A DNA stretch of 64,000 bases. Source: Ophiostoma sp. CBS 140.51 (taxonomy: Eukaryota > Ascomycota > Sordariomycetes > Ophiostomatales > Ophiostomataceae). Positions 10,701 to 22,400 of the stretch are shown one piece after another (the first letter of the stretch is position 1; the number at the start of each line of letters is the position of its first letter). Below the pieces are notes generated by a model. The model was not told where the DNA came from and did not search any database. It saw nothing but the letters and a program-made list of their open reading frames with translations. The position numbers and the translations under genes were made by a program. Location: NCBI GenBank assembly GCA_029298735.1, contig JANSLP010000070.1, positions 1 to 64,000 on the forward strand, in the 5' to 3' direction.

Positions 10701-12518
10701 ATGCCAATCCGATTGCTTCACTCGCGAGACTTTACTTTTCACGAGTTTCCCACGCGCAGGGAGCCTAATGTTCCGAAGTACGCTATTCTCTCACACACAT
10801 GGGGCGACGACGAGGTCTCGTTCAAGAAATTACAGGAAATCGTCCGCGATGGTATGATCGAACCAGGAACCAACCTCGGCGATGGGCTCGGCAAGATCGT
10901 CAATTGTTGTCGACAAGCTGCTGCAGATGGCTACGACTACGCCTGGATCGACACCTGCTGCATCGACAAGACAGACAGTTCCGAACTCTCCGAGGCGATC
11001 AATTCTATGTTTCGATGGTACAAGGAAAGCGAAGTGTGCTACGCCTATCTCGCAGATGTGCCTGCAGACGACGACTTGGTGGTACCTGGTTCGGCGTTTC
11101 GAAAAAGCGCATGGTTTACACGAGGCTGGACCCTCCAGGAACTGCTCGCACCAGACTCTGTCGTGTTTTACAGCCAGGACTGGACATATCTCGACACCAG
11201 AGACAAACTAAAATGGGTCATTGAAGAAGTGACAGCGATCGATGAGGATGTCTTGGAGGATGGCAAGTACGCCTGGGCAAATGTGTCCGTCAAAATGTCA
11301 TGGGCTGCTCGACGACAGACGACAAAACCAGAGGACCTGGCCTACAGCCTCATAGGCTTGTTTGATGTCAACATGCCGCTGCTTTACGGGGAAGGCGAAA
11401 AGGCCTTTCAAAGACTGCAGCTGGAAATCATCAAGGAGACAAACGACCAGACCATCTTTTCTTGGACAGGCGACGGCGACCCCAGCGGTATGTTTGCGCG
11501 CTCCCCAGCCGACTTCGTACCGGCCCAGGACTCGGCCAGAATCATTAGCAACCTACAAAACCCTGAATTTAGCTTGACGAACCGCGGTCTACGGATTCAG
11601 TTACCGCTTGCAGAGACACCCATTCGAAATGTCTATGTGGCCATTCTGAACTGCTTTCCAGCCGGCAATGAGGCATTCAACAGGATCAGCCTGGCCGTGT
11701 TCCTGTATAGGCGATTCGAGGACCAGAACGACTTCGTGCGCATCTATAATAAGCAGCTTCCTCGCTGCCCGGCTATACTTCCCTATAGGCGAGTAGACCA
11801 GCTCAGCAAACCCGTGATGACAGACATGTACATCCGTGGGATCAAGTTGGCTCTTTTTCACATGCACCGATGGACAACGTTTCAGTTGGTTAGCGACGGA
11901 TGCCGCCACGATGGTGATGACAGAGTCATGCCGAAACAACCAGTCGTCATCGGCGTCGACCCTGGTAGCCACCACTTTAGATCGGAAGGACAAATGTCTG
12001 GTCGACCACCCATCATCTTGGCCCGACTGGACGATGACCTAGGCTCGACCGTGTTTCTCTACCGGAACAGCGCCCAGCAGCGCTTCGCTATATGCCTGAC
12101 CTTGTGGGGGCCGGACACGAAATTCGGAATCGTGGCAGGTGTGGAAAATGACGATATGCGAGAGATTGCCGACAAGTTTTTGTTTGGTGACTGGAAACAG
12201 ACAGTCAAACGGCCCGGCAGCCAAACATTTCAAGTAGCTTTCCCGAGCAGCAGCAGCAGCAGCAGAGCGGAGACGGTCGCCTCGGTCACATTAGGTGTCA
12301 TCACGTACGATCCACCAAACGGGGCTTTTGTATGCGAGGTTGACGTCGCGACCGCCGGCGACAACAGCGACTTTTGGCTTGAGATGATGGGCCCAGGTGT
12401 TTGGCCCGGCTGGTGGGACCGGTACATGGACCGCCTGGCTGGCGTCGACGAAAAGGCACAGGACTTTTTATCGGGATCGATATTCTCCTGGGACAATAGC
12501 AGCGATATTATCGCATAA
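10701..12518 (+). CDS. HET (heterokaryon incompatibility) domain protein
   Basis: This single-exon gene encodes 605 residues. The HET domain begins close to the N-terminus: MPIRLLHSRDF, then YAILSHTWGDDEVSF, then DYAWIDTCCIDK with SELSEAINSMFRWY, and finally WFTRGWTLQELLAP, the expected conserved blocks in order. Downstream, the segment around KPEDLAYSLIGLFDVNMP and LLYGEGEKAFQRLQ is the usual continuation in fungal HET proteins. The C-terminal half is unrecognised and contains a run of six serines encoded by AGC repeats (12247-12264). HET proteins act in non-self recognition, and some trigger cell death after fusion; which partner this one recognises is unknown. The open frame extends a few codons upstream but without an ATG, so 10701 (A at -3) is chosen. 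Confidence 0.93.
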   Translation: MPIRLLHSRDFTFHEFPTRREPNVPKYAILSHTWGDDEVSFKKLQEIVRDGMIEPGTNLGDGLGKIVNCCRQAAADGYDYAWIDTCCIDKTDSSELSEAINSMFRWYKESEVCYAYLADVPADDDLVVPGSAFRKSAWFTRGWTLQELLAPDSVVFYSQDWTYLDTRDKLKWVIEEVTAIDEDVLEDGKYAWANVSVKMSWAARRQTTKPEDLAYSLIGLFDVNMPLLYGEGEKAFQRLQLEIIKETNDQTIFSWTGDGDPSGMFARSPADFVPAQDSARIISNLQNPEFSLTNRGLRIQLPLAETPIRNVYVAILNCFPAGNEAFNRISLAVFLYRRFEDQNDFVRIYNKQLPRCPAILPYRRVDQLSKPVMTDMYIRGIKLALFHMHRWTTFQLVSDGCRHDGDDRVMPKQPVVIGVDPGSHHFRSEGQMSGRPPIILARLDDDLGSTVFLYRNSAQQRFAICLTLWGPDTKFGIVAGVENDDMREIADKFLFGDWKQTVKRPGSQTFQVAFPSSSSSSRAETVASVTLGVITYDPPNGAFVCEVDVATAGDNSDFWLEMMGPGVWPGWWDRYMDRLAGVDEKAQDFLSGSIFSWDNSSDIIA

Positions 12519-12779
12519 CTGACGCAAACGCTCGGCCGAGTCGCCTACTTATGATCCATGACGATACACGATTCACGATCTGATGCTTCCTGTTATGACT
12601 TTGTTTATTTTGACAATCCTATTTTATGTACAAAACATTACGCATACCCTGCCTCGCAGCTATATATGATGGCCCGTAGCCCACAAATTTGAAAAACACA
12701 ATCATTAGTTACTTTTATCTGGCCTTTTTTTATTGGTATCATTTCCACCGAACCGATCGTCACCAAGTCGTTCTCGCCA

Positions 12780-14360
12780 TTATACCTTGGCCTCCGTCTT
12801 GGCACCGAGACCGATGATTCTCCAGCAGACTGGCGATAGAATTAGCATATGGGATTCTTTTCACCAGATACAAGAATGGGGGATATGACTCACTCTCGAA
12901 ACCAACATCGTCGTTGAAGAAGCGCTCGGCGACCTCCTTGCCATAGCTCAGGTCGCCGCCGGTCTGGTAGGCCAAGGCGCTGGGGCCAAGGGCAATGGCA
13001 ATCATGGGCACCACGGGCTGCAGGATTTGGTATTGGGGCGTGGCGCCAAAGGTCAGCTCACGCATGCGCTCGTGGGCGTTGCGGGCCGAGAAGTAGCCGT
13101 GGTGCATGGCGCGGCCGCAGCGCTTGATGCCGGACCACTGGACGATGTCACCGCCAGCTAGCGCGCAGTCCCAGTTGGGGACCTCCCTAGGGAAGAAGAG
13201 GCTGTAGGCGTTAGTAGATGAACATATAAGAAGAACGAATGGGGACAGTATGACCTACTTTGGCTGAATCTTAATGAGACCTTCCTCATCGAGGGCCTCG
13301 GCGGGCAGGAAACTCGTGGACGGAGTGCTCTTGGAAATAGCAACAACGACAGCATCAACGCGCAGGGTGTGGCCGTTGGTGAAGACGACTTCCTTGGAGC
13401 CACCGTCGAGCTCGCGCGTCTCCTGCAGACGGTGCTCCAGCAAAACCTCGACGCCGTTCTCCTTCAAAATCTCGAGCGTCTTCTCGGCCAGGTTGTCGGG
13501 CAGTGGCTCAGACGATAGCAGACGGTTTCGCGAGTGGGCCAGAGTGACCTTGACATGGGGCTGGGCGAGCTTGAGCTCAGCCGCCATCTCGATACCTACA
13601 GCACCACCACCGACAACCAGCACACCGTCCTTGCCCGTGGAAACGGCCTCAATGTGTGGGGTCACCTCCTTGAGGTAGGCGACCTTGTCGGCCGACTGGG
13701 GCACGACGGGGAAAGCGCGGCGCAGACCGGCGGTAACGATAATGAAATCAAAGTCGACGGTGCTGGCGGCACCACCAGCGGCAGCCGCGGCCGTAATGAC
13801 AGCCGTCTTGCTGGCCATATCGACACTGGTGACGCTGCCGTGGACCGTCTTGATGTTGGGGGAGGCTTGGAGAGCGGGGATCTCCTTGTAAGGGACCCAG
13901 GCTTTGTCGGCATATGCCTTGTCGGCGAAGACGAGGGGGGAGCCGATGACGTGGTCTGTGATGTTAGTGGGTGTCTTTCTTTCGATAGGGGCCAAAAGGG
14001 GGACCTACAAAAACCATCACGTTCATCAACAAGGGTGATCTCAGCGTGGATGGGCTCGGTTTCGGTAGGGAAGCCTGTGGTCAAGTCAGCGTCTGTGTCC
14101 GTCGTCGTCTCTGGCACTCCTCCTCGCCCTACACGGCCGCCGTTGCCACCACGGCCTCCTCTTCCTCCTCCACCTCTACGGCCTCTCCCACCGGGGTTGC
14201 CTTTACCTCCTTGGCCGTCATAGCCGGCAGCAGCACGCGCTGCCTTGCCGAGACACAGATCCGACAGGTTGAACGCAGCAGCCAGACCGCTGTACGAACC
14301 GCCCACAATCAGCACCTTGAACGGCGCCGAAGCGTCGTTTGTGCGAAGTGTCGAGCCCAT
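12780..14360 (-). CDS. AIF/AMID-like FAD-dependent pyridine nucleotide oxidoreductase
   Basis: Five proposed exons, 14360-14207, 14074-14009, 13955-13259, 13186-12894 and 12829-12780, give 419 residues. The FAD-binding start is VLIVGGSYSGLAAAFNL; the second nucleotide-binding fold is VLVVGGGAVGIEMAAEL; the conserved C-terminal block is GGDIVQWSGIKRCGRAM. These place it in the pyridine nucleotide-disulphide oxidoreductase superfamily near apoptosis-inducing-factor-2-like proteins, which oxidise NAD(P)H. The first intron (14075-14206, 132 bases) is a multiple of three with no stop; if kept, it would insert a Gly/Arg-rich stretch before EITLVDERDGFY. Its GTAAAG donor, CTGAC branch and CACAG acceptor favour removal. 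The same frame stays open upstream to an ATG at 15110, so an N-terminal leader with Ser/Thr/Arg-rich, mitochondrial-like sequence is possible. Substrate and location are not known. Confidence 0.88.
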
Positions 14361-17049
14361 TTCGGTAGAAGTGGAAGTGGAAGAATAAGATCTAACAGGG
14401 CTTTTGGGTAAAAGGCTCCGCGACGCAAAAGATTGGCGTGGAGAAACCCTTGACGAGGATGAATTTGCAGGCACGGCCGACGTGGTGAGTGCAGCGGCTC
14501 CAAGTGCGGCAGTGATCTTTGTGGTCTTTGTGGTGGTGGTGCTTTTGGTGGTGTAGAGTCTGGTGGGAGGAAGGAGAGAAGGAAGAGAAGAAGATAGAAC
14601 GGACGAGGGGGGGCTCTGGTTTAATAGAGCAGCAGGACGAGCTGTCCAAGAGGAGAACCAGCGACGACGCAGACGCGGCGCTGGCGTGCCGGCAACGGCC
14701 CAGCGAGGTGCTGGTGTTGCTGGTGTTGCTGGAGTCGGGCGTGTTGAGGAGGAGTGGACAGGGGTGTGGTGTGTATTGTGTGTGTGGTGGTGGATCCGTA
14801 GATTGATAAGATCGCTTGAAGTAGCGCCGGCGCTGTTGGTGGTGCAAGTGCTCCTGGTGGTGTTGGTCGTGCCTGCCGGCGGTGTTGTTGGGCTTGCTAC
14901 TAGTACCCATGCGCTTGTACCTGCACCTGCCTTTGCTACTGACGAATACCCCACAACGTCTACTTGGCGGGAGAATGACGAGAATAACGAAGTAACAGTG
15001 GAAGTCGACAGAGAACGTGCAAAGTGCAGTGCAGTAGCAGTGGAGGACGGCACGAGGCAGTGGCCAGTGCTGGAGCGAGACAGGGCCAGCAGAGACGACG
15101 AGGCTAGCATTTCTTTGAAATTCGAGGGTCGAGATCTCGGGAGGAGACCGAACCGAGACTTGAAAAATCAGGCGAGTTCAGGCAGCAGGAGGATCCGAGA
15201 AAGGAAAGAGAGGAGAGTGTCAACAAAAGGGCGGAAAGCAGGGCAGACGAGCAGTCGGTGTGGTCTTTTCCCCTTCTCGCCGGGCAAGGCTATCTAGGCG
15301 CATTCCGCCATTATATACATACAACTACGATCGGTGGATGCTATCTTGGGGCCGGGTTTCCACATGCAGAGGAGATTACCTAGATGTGCAAACAAACGTG
15401 GGAAAGGGACAAAAAGCAAGGCGTTGAAAGTGTGTACATTGGGCTGCCCAGGTACAAGGCGCTTGGATTTCCCGCGGAGCAAAGAATGCGCTTTTGGTTT
15501 TTGGCAGCTCGCTCCTCCGAGACAGGCAAGACCGTTTCTCCGAACAAAGCAAGCGCCAGTACGCCCATAAAAAAAGAACTGGGGTGCTTCTTTCCGTTTG
15601 TGGATGTAAGTGGCACCCTTCCAATGCAAGTCAAATAAAATCAGATAAAATTGAGCCTCCAGAAGACGTGAAAAGAAACTCGCGAAGCGCGAGAAAAGAC
15701 GTCTGTGAAGTGAAAAGTGAGGCACGCCTTCCCGATGTTCCTGTGACGGAGGTTCTTGACGCCGTGTTGCGTTCACATTTCATTCCGTTGAAGTTGTATG
15801 AATCCTGCCGTCCATCCCAAGTCCAAAAAAGGTGGAGATTTTCGATCTGATAAAATTTGCGTGTGGCAGCCATCAGGAGGCTAGCACTGAAAGTACACTT
15901 GTGCACTGGAAAAGCCTGCCAATTGGGCCCTGAAAAATGCCAAGCTAACCCAGGTACAGAAGGTATCTCGCGGCCGCTCGCCACTCGTGCTTTCCCAACA
16001 GCGCTCCACGATAGCTTGCGATAGGCAATGGCGTACACTCGGCATCGTTGGGGGTTTCACACGGCTCCCAACCACGAGGAACAGTAAGGAATTGAATAGA
16101 TTGATAAAAGGAGTGCCGAAACGAGAAATACGAAGAATGGAGAAAAGAAAATGAAGAAGACGGGAGAAAAATAACGCCGGCCAAGAGACGCTTTGCTTCG
16201 GCAGAACGGTCTTGGAAGCACCGACAAAATGACGTCGAATAAATATGGATGGTCACAATCGTGAACACCAAATCACTTTCAGACAGTGAGTCAGGATGAC
16301 TTCGGGCCTTCATTCATTTATGCTATCACTTTTGTCCGTTTGACTGAATGCTCGACCATGTGAAAAAGCAACCTCCGTTCTCCGTTCTGTTCTCCGTACT
16401 TCATACATCCGTATATGCGAACGGCCCGGCTCGGTCATTACGGCCTCCAGTTCCTCTTTCGACGGAGTTACTGTGTCCGTAAGATGGGCCGGGAGAACAC
16501 AATGTGCTTGCATGCTGCTACTAGATGTGTGCCAGGTAGACACATTCTCTCGGGCTTGTGTTCGGGCGTTACCATGTGGAAGACAGAACGGCAGGAGCGA
16601 CTCCGACGAGACCGGAGAGATGGGTGACATAAGCATGAACCTACTTCCCCAGATCGCCGTTGCGGAGGAAGGTGCATACCACAGTGCAGAATAAGATACG
16701 GCTCCGAAAACAGCAGCAGCAGCTACATTCCTAGCTGCCACATCCCGTAGCTTGTCTGACAAGCTTGTTCAGACGACGGCTGCCTTACTTTGTGCGGCCT
16801 TGCTTTGTGCGTTCTCTCACGATAACCGGTGTACGACGTACAGCAGGAACACGTACAATTTTATGCATGTGCCTTGAAGGATGATGTGATGAATGTCTTT
16901 TATATCTTTTTTTGTCTTTGTATTCCGTTATATATTTTTCTCTCGGGTATCAGACCAAAGCCTTCCATGGAGGTCCTACGCATATACCATCCAGCGACAG
17001 GCCGGGTTGGCTTCACCGTCCCTTACCGTCACTTCCTCACTGCCGTCGC
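14361..17049. other. Upstream of the oxidoreductase; downstream of homoserine kinase
   Basis: The part from 14361 to 15110 is an open extension of the oxidoreductase frame on the minus strand (250 codons, Ser/Thr/Arg-rich) and may be a leader exon or transcribed leader. From 15111 to 17049 no gene is supported; the short frames present show no domain. Confidence 0.5.
16831..16841. repeat. GTACGACGTAC motif, copy 1 of 3
   Basis: This is a perfect inverted repeat, GTACG-A-CGTAC. Identical 11-mers occur at 45153 and 62516. All three copies are intergenic. Confidence 0.8.
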
Positions 17050-18285
17050 CTATGCCCTCGTCACCTGCGTACCCTCCGCCGGCTCCAACAGCTGCCAGCT
17101 GCACTTGATCCCCTGCTTCTGGAATCGGCCAATAATCTTGTCGGCAATCTCGTCAAAGTGATCCGTCGCCAACGCCAGGATCGTCGGTCCCGCTCCCGAA
17201 AGGCACACTCCCAGCAGACCGGGCTGCGAACTCGGCGTCATCGACTCGACAATCTCAGTCAGGCCGGGGATCAGCGTCTGGCGGTACGGCTGGTGCAGCT
17301 TGTCCTGCATGGCCAGGTATATCAGATCCGGGTCGGGTGGCGACTGGCCCAGTGCCACAGGCAGCAGGGCTATCCGCTGAAGGTTGAAGGTCTGTACACG
17401 CACATCGTTAGCATATTGTCCTCGCTTTATTTGGTCCTCGCTTCGCTCGCTTTCTTTCCTCGTCCAGTTTGGGTCTCCTCGTCCGTCTCGCTCGTCTGGC
17501 TGCGCTCGACTCTCTCGACTTTTTATCACTCGCTCGCTTCGCTCGCATCGTGAAAGACTTACCACATCCGCACGCGGGTACTCCGCCGGCAGAACCTCCC
17601 GCGCTTTGGCCGTGGCCACCTCGAAATCAGGAATAATCGCAACCGCCTTGATCGTCGGCGACCAAGGAAACTTGATGTGGTGGCCAATACCCAGCGGCGG
17701 CGCCGGCGGCTGGTCACCCGTGTCCACACCACCCGCGGGGGCCGGCAGCACCTCACTCAACGGGATCTCCTTGCGCGCCACATCCTCGGGTTTCAACGGG
17801 TTCAGGTACGTGCCCACAAAGCCGCCGTACAGCGCCGCGCCCACATTGTCTGGGTGCCGCTCAATCATCAGGCAGAAATCAAACAGGCGCGCGGGTGTCA
17901 GGTCGTGCAGACCGCCCACCTCCTTGCCCAGCATCACACCCGCCACGACGGCGGCGCCCGAAGAGCCCAGTCCGCGGCCCAGCGGGATCGGGTTCTTGAT
18001 GTGCACATGCGTCTCCACGGGGAAGCTGCGCTGGTTGTGGCAGCGAAGCACATAGAGGGCGACGCGCGTGACCAAGTTTGCGTCGGGGTCCAGGGGGACG
18101 GAATCCTCGCCGTCACCCTCGTAGGTGATGCGGCAGTTGAGCGGCGCCGTGGACGTCGTCTTGGAGCGGTCAATGGTGACGTGCAGCTCCAGGTACAGAG
18201 ACAGCGCGAGGCCAATGACGTCGAAGCCGGGGCCAATGTTGGCCGACGACGCCGGTGTGCGGATCACAAACGACTCGGTGGCCAT
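17050..18285 (-). CDS. Homoserine kinase
   Basis: Two exons, 18285-17563 and 17391-17050, give 354 residues, the usual size of fungal homoserine kinase (Thr1). It phosphorylates L-homoserine with ATP to O-phosphohomoserine, the step before threonine synthase. GHMP-kinase motifs are clear: TPASSANIGPGFDVIGLALS at the N-terminus, the ATP loop PIPLGRGLGSSGAA at about 95-112, and LSGAGPTILAL near the C-terminus. The intron (17392-17562, 171 bases; donor GTAAGT, acceptor TACAG) is a multiple of three and has no stop, so the frame reads through it. Splicing restores the family-like join YPRADV/TFNLQRIALLP, while the retained version inserts 57 very polar residues. The start at 18285 has the context ACAACCATGG; the frame is open further up but has no ATG. 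Confidence 0.96.
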   Translation of the reverse strand: MATESFVIRTPASSANIGPGFDVIGLALSLYLELHVTIDRSKTTSTAPLNCRITYEGDGEDSVPLDPDANLVTRVALYVLRCHNQRSFPVETHVHIKNPIPLGRGLGSSGAAVVAGVMLGKEVGGLHDLTPARLFDFCLMIERHPDNVGAALYGGFVGTYLNPLKPEDVARKEIPLSEVLPAPAGGVDTGDQPPAPPLGIGHHIKFPWSPTIKAVAIIPDFEVATAKAREVLPAEYPRADVVSLSRCERSERVIKSRESRAQPDERDGRGDPNWTRKESERSEDQIKRGQYANDVRVQTFNLQRIALLPVALGQSPPDPDLIYLAMQDKLHQPYRQTLIPGLTEIVESMTPSSQPGLLGVCLSGAGPTILALATDHFDEIADKIIGRFQKQGIKCSWQLLEPAEGTQVTRA

Positions 18286-19381
18286 GGTTGTCGAGGGGGT
18301 CAGGGTGGTGGTGTTGGTGTCAAAGTGAAGCTCCGGTGAGCTGTCGTCGGACTGGATCGGAGGAGGGGAAGGGAGGTTCGCTATCGGTAGGGAGGGGCAG
18401 TTCGTATTGATAGAGCCCAATTGACTCGACTGGACGTTCTATGACTCGAACAAAGTGAATGGATCGTTCACAGAAAGATATCGCTTGACGTCGGTCTCCG
18501 TATTGCGTGACTGACAGAAAAACCCGCGCTTTCGGTCGGCGTTTGGGATTGAGGTGTGACTCGACCAGTTTTTTCTCAGTTCTCAGACACTATTTGCTTG
18601 GTGGTGCCAATTGCTCGATTTTAGTCGCTTTTTTTCTTCTCCTTGCTCTTTCCCCCCATCGGCATGCACCGATCACGGAGCTATGCTTGTTTGGGCTTTC
18701 AATGTTTGGCAGCTGGCAATTGGCAATTGCATCTCAACTTGACAGGAAGGTGCAACGTACGTATGCTTTGGGAATGTGCTCTTATCTTTAAATATATACC
18801 ATTCGGGCCTATCCATCCTTTTTTACTAAGAAAATCGTGCTATTTAATTGTTTTATTTCTGGATTTTATCTGTCGAAACAAGATTTTGGATTTTATTTAA
18901 TTCTCCTACACTCGAATTAAATCAATATCAAATAATGAACACTCACTGAAGATAAACAGAGTCATACTTCGTCAAAAGAAAGCATGATTCTTTGAGACCT
19001 AAAGAGCAATTTTTTTTTGTGAAAAAAGCCATGTATTACACAATGCAAGGTGCATGTCGGTCGGGAAGGCTGTTGTCCTTTTGTCACTCAGATCTGCTAG
19101 CATCATGACGGACCACGTGAGTCCACGTGATATACATTGACATCGTGAACAAGGCAGTGAAGACAGCACAACATTGATCTGCTTCATTGGTGTCACTGAA
19201 ATTCGAAGAATATCAAATTTTGATGCCTTGGGAAAACGAATACCCGTGGTGATGATGACCTGAGGTGCTATCCCCACCAAATCACCACAATGTGGACTCT
19301 GTGACTCACGATGAGCTCCAGTATATATACAGAAAAGAGGGGCTTGGGAACTTCATCGGAGTCGAAAAGAAGGACAACAAA
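18286..19381. other. Upstream of homoserine kinase, A/T-rich
   Basis: This 1.1 kb lies between the homoserine kinase start and the tRNA. The part from 18780 to 19060 is clearly A/T-richer than its neighbours. No gene is seen. Confidence 0.5.
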
Positions 19382-19453
19382 AGCAACTTGGCGCAGCGGA
19401 AGCGCGCCGGGCTCATAACCCGGAGGTCCCTTGATCGAAACGAGGAGTTGCTA
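19382..19453 (+). tRNA. Initiator tRNA-Met (CAT)
   Basis: The 72-base cloverleaf has a perfect 7-bp acceptor stem (AGCAACT with AGTTGCT) and discriminator A. The D arm is GCGCAGCGGAAGCGC, the anticodon stem-loop is CCGGGCTCATAACCCGG with anticodon CAT, and the T arm is CCTTGATCGAAACGAGG. Features of eukaryotic initiators rather than elongator Met-tRNA are the A1:T72 pair, three G:C pairs next to the anticodon loop, and the T loop ATCGAAA instead of TTCRANN. There is no intron. A T-rich terminator follows 18 bases later. No other tRNA is close by. Confidence 0.95.
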
Positions 19454-22400
19454 AGAATTGTTGAAGAAGCTTTTCTTTTTTCTTTATCTGTCTTTTTTGT
19501 TGTTTTTGTCAGGTCAACCCGATTTTGATAGTTTTTATCTTCACCTGTCCCAAACTTCAACTCTGCTTTTGGCCGGCATCTGTTCACGTGCACTCAACCC
19601 CAACGAGCGACGAGGCTGCTTGACCAGCATCCCATCCCGCCTTTCCTTACCTACGCCTTCCTGATGTCATCAGCTCGACGATGACGTGGCTGGCTCTAGT
19701 GTGCTTTTTGCATTCCAGCGTCAATTAAATTGCAAACAAAAATAAACTCGCTTGCTCGCCTACTGTGACTGTCGGCACACAGCCTGCAGCTATTCCTTCC
19801 CGTTGTCTCTCGCAGATATATGATGGCTTGTACTTCTACGGCCAAAGGTGGCTGTGGGTAGTGCAAGGTGAGCAAGGTAAGACGGAGAGGGCAAATATAA
19901 ACGAGGTTGTTTCCTTCCCTCTTTTCTCCGTACCTTGCAGTAACACGAAGCCCGGAGCACAAAATATAGCAGCGAGGGCAGGTTCGACCCGGCGGCGTAC
20001 AGAGCACCTGCATGAGCCTCGTTCGCTTTCGTAACCTGTTCAGGCACCCGAATTTACGGCATCAACAAAATAACATCATCGAGAGACAGTTGAAGTCAAC
20101 GTCGGCCCGTCCGAGGAAGGCAAGAAAAAGATCAAGAAGATATGGTTCCATCTGCGACGCACATCTCCAGCAAAAAACCGGGAACGGGACTGTCCACCGA
20201 AAGTTTAAGCAATGCTCGGCGTGCATGATACGAAGAGAGCCAAAAATCACAAAGAAAAGCATGATACGAGACCCAGCGATCGTAGTTTTTATTGTGAACC
20301 AATTGGAGCAAAAGTGTGGGATGCCTTTTGAGATCTGGCTGTCCACTGGAAGGCGACCCAGGGACTTGAAGTTATTCAACTGGGGCAGTGCATAAAAGAC
20401 GCCTATTGCCCGTAACCATGATATCGTCTTCTTGCCTCACTTGTTTGCAGCTATTTAGCCCACAGACCTCGTGATATTGCTTAAGCGTGTGCTACTAGAG
20501 CAGACTATTGCTCATGAAGGCTGCCTCTTTGCTGTGGTCTGTGGTCTGTGATAGAGACGGTGGCTGTTGCAGATCGCTGGCGGCGATTTCGTGTGCTAAA
20601 TATAACCCACGCGACAGCCTTTCTTGCGTGCCCAGCATAATAATAACTGACTGAGCCCACCTGTAACTGGGACTGGCTTCGCCTGTCAATTGAGTTGCGC
20701 CACCACGCCAGCATTCTTTCTGGTTAAGCTTGTGGGCAATTGCCAGTCGAGCCTACCCAGTTGGTAAGTTCTGTTCAAGGTTAGCGCAACGGCAGCTTGG
20801 CGACGTACTCCGGCGGGGCTGCTCATAATTCCAGAAGGAAGGAAATGGACCTCATTGAAATGGGAAGGAACGAGATGAGCACAGTGAGCCTTGAGAGCAC
20901 GTTTTCGCGGACGCCGTGACAGATCAATGTTTGGGCAGATAACAGAGTCCTCACTGTCACACAGTACAATCGCTCGTCCTTGTGTGTGTTTTCTGTCCCT
21001 CGATGCGTGCCCCTGGTTCCTGGCTTGGTTTGGCCGCCGTCGTTCTGCCCGCCGTCGCTCCCCATTTCCCGTCTTCAAAACAAAAAAGAAGGAGAGAAAC
21101 AGTGGATGATCTGCAGCGCATGGGCACAAAAAGCGCAAGGACATCCGAGTTTAATCCGTAGCCACTGCCTTTTTATGATGGGGAAAGGAGGCGACGGCGC
21201 CTGCCACCTTTTTTGTATCCCCAGATCCCATCTGCCCACCAACTATTCAGGGTCCTCTTCCGCTTCTTTGAACCGCGCAGTCATGGCTTGTCTGGCGGGG
21301 AACAAGACAAGACGGTAAAATAGAGATGTACATCACCGAGACGGCCTCCCAATGGCAATGCTCCCAATGGCAGCCGCTTGGGCATTGCGCTTCGTGCTTT
21401 GCGCTTTGCAGCGGTCTGTTTCGTCCATTCTGCCATATGCATCCCAAGTCGCTTGTTTTGTACCTTGACCGAACGCGCCAATCACAACCTCCCATGCCTC
21501 CCCCAAATCTCAAGTGGCGACGTCACTCAGGGCAAATCAAGACTGAAAAAAGACTCGCTGCTGCGCCTAACTCCCGCCCCCCCTAATTTGAAACACGTTT
21601 GCAGTGATTTCATTTTTAGACCAGGCCGATTTTCCTAGGCCCCCAGGCCCCACCCGTGCCCCCTCCTGGCGCGCTCTTTCCCCGTGCCTTTCCAATTCTT
21701 TGTTCTGTCGCAACGGTCAAGGGAAGTGAAGGAAGGCGCGCATCGGTATTCGAACGGGCGGCACCTGCTGCACCTTCTGAGCATCGTTCCCCTTTCCGCA
21801 TGCAGGTAAAAGCGTCGCGCTGCAGAAACCCAAGCAGGAAAGAGCCGGAGCCTCTCCTTTGACGCCGCCCCCTGTACATCCCATCTGCACAAGCAAACAA
21901 AAAGACCCAAAGGACCACCAAAAAAGAACACAGACAAAAGACGAAAGGATTCAAATAAACATCTCCGCGTAGCTGCATACTTGTCCGTCGCCAAGGCGCA
22001 CTCTGAACGCCCCCCAAAGAAAGGGAGGCGTACCTTGTCTGCTTGTGTCCAAGTTTCGGGACATCAGCCGTCCAGCCAAGAAAGGGCAGGAGCCAAACCT
22101 TCTTTCAGCTTTTGCAGCTTTTAGCACAAGCAAGGCGAATTTCCTCCCTTGGGGCGCTCCTTCCTTGCCTTTTTTGTGATCGTGACAAGTTGCTCCTTCC
22201 CCGGATTCGCTATATCGTCTCTTTGTCGTCTCTTTCCGTCTTTTTCTACCCCCTTTCTTCCTTTCCCAAAACTTTAGCAGCATACTTTTCTCTTCCTTTT
22301 CTCTTCTTTTGAATATCGTCTTTTTTATTCCTCGTCCACCCAACCCCCTGCTACCCGCGACGGAACCTCGCTACCACCCACCCCTGCTACTTCCTCCACT

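Noticed and set aside
18286..18420. Upstream extension of homoserine kinase (45 codons)
   Set aside because: The frame is open but its first codon is TTG and no ATG occurs; the ATG at 18285 has an excellent context and matches the family start.
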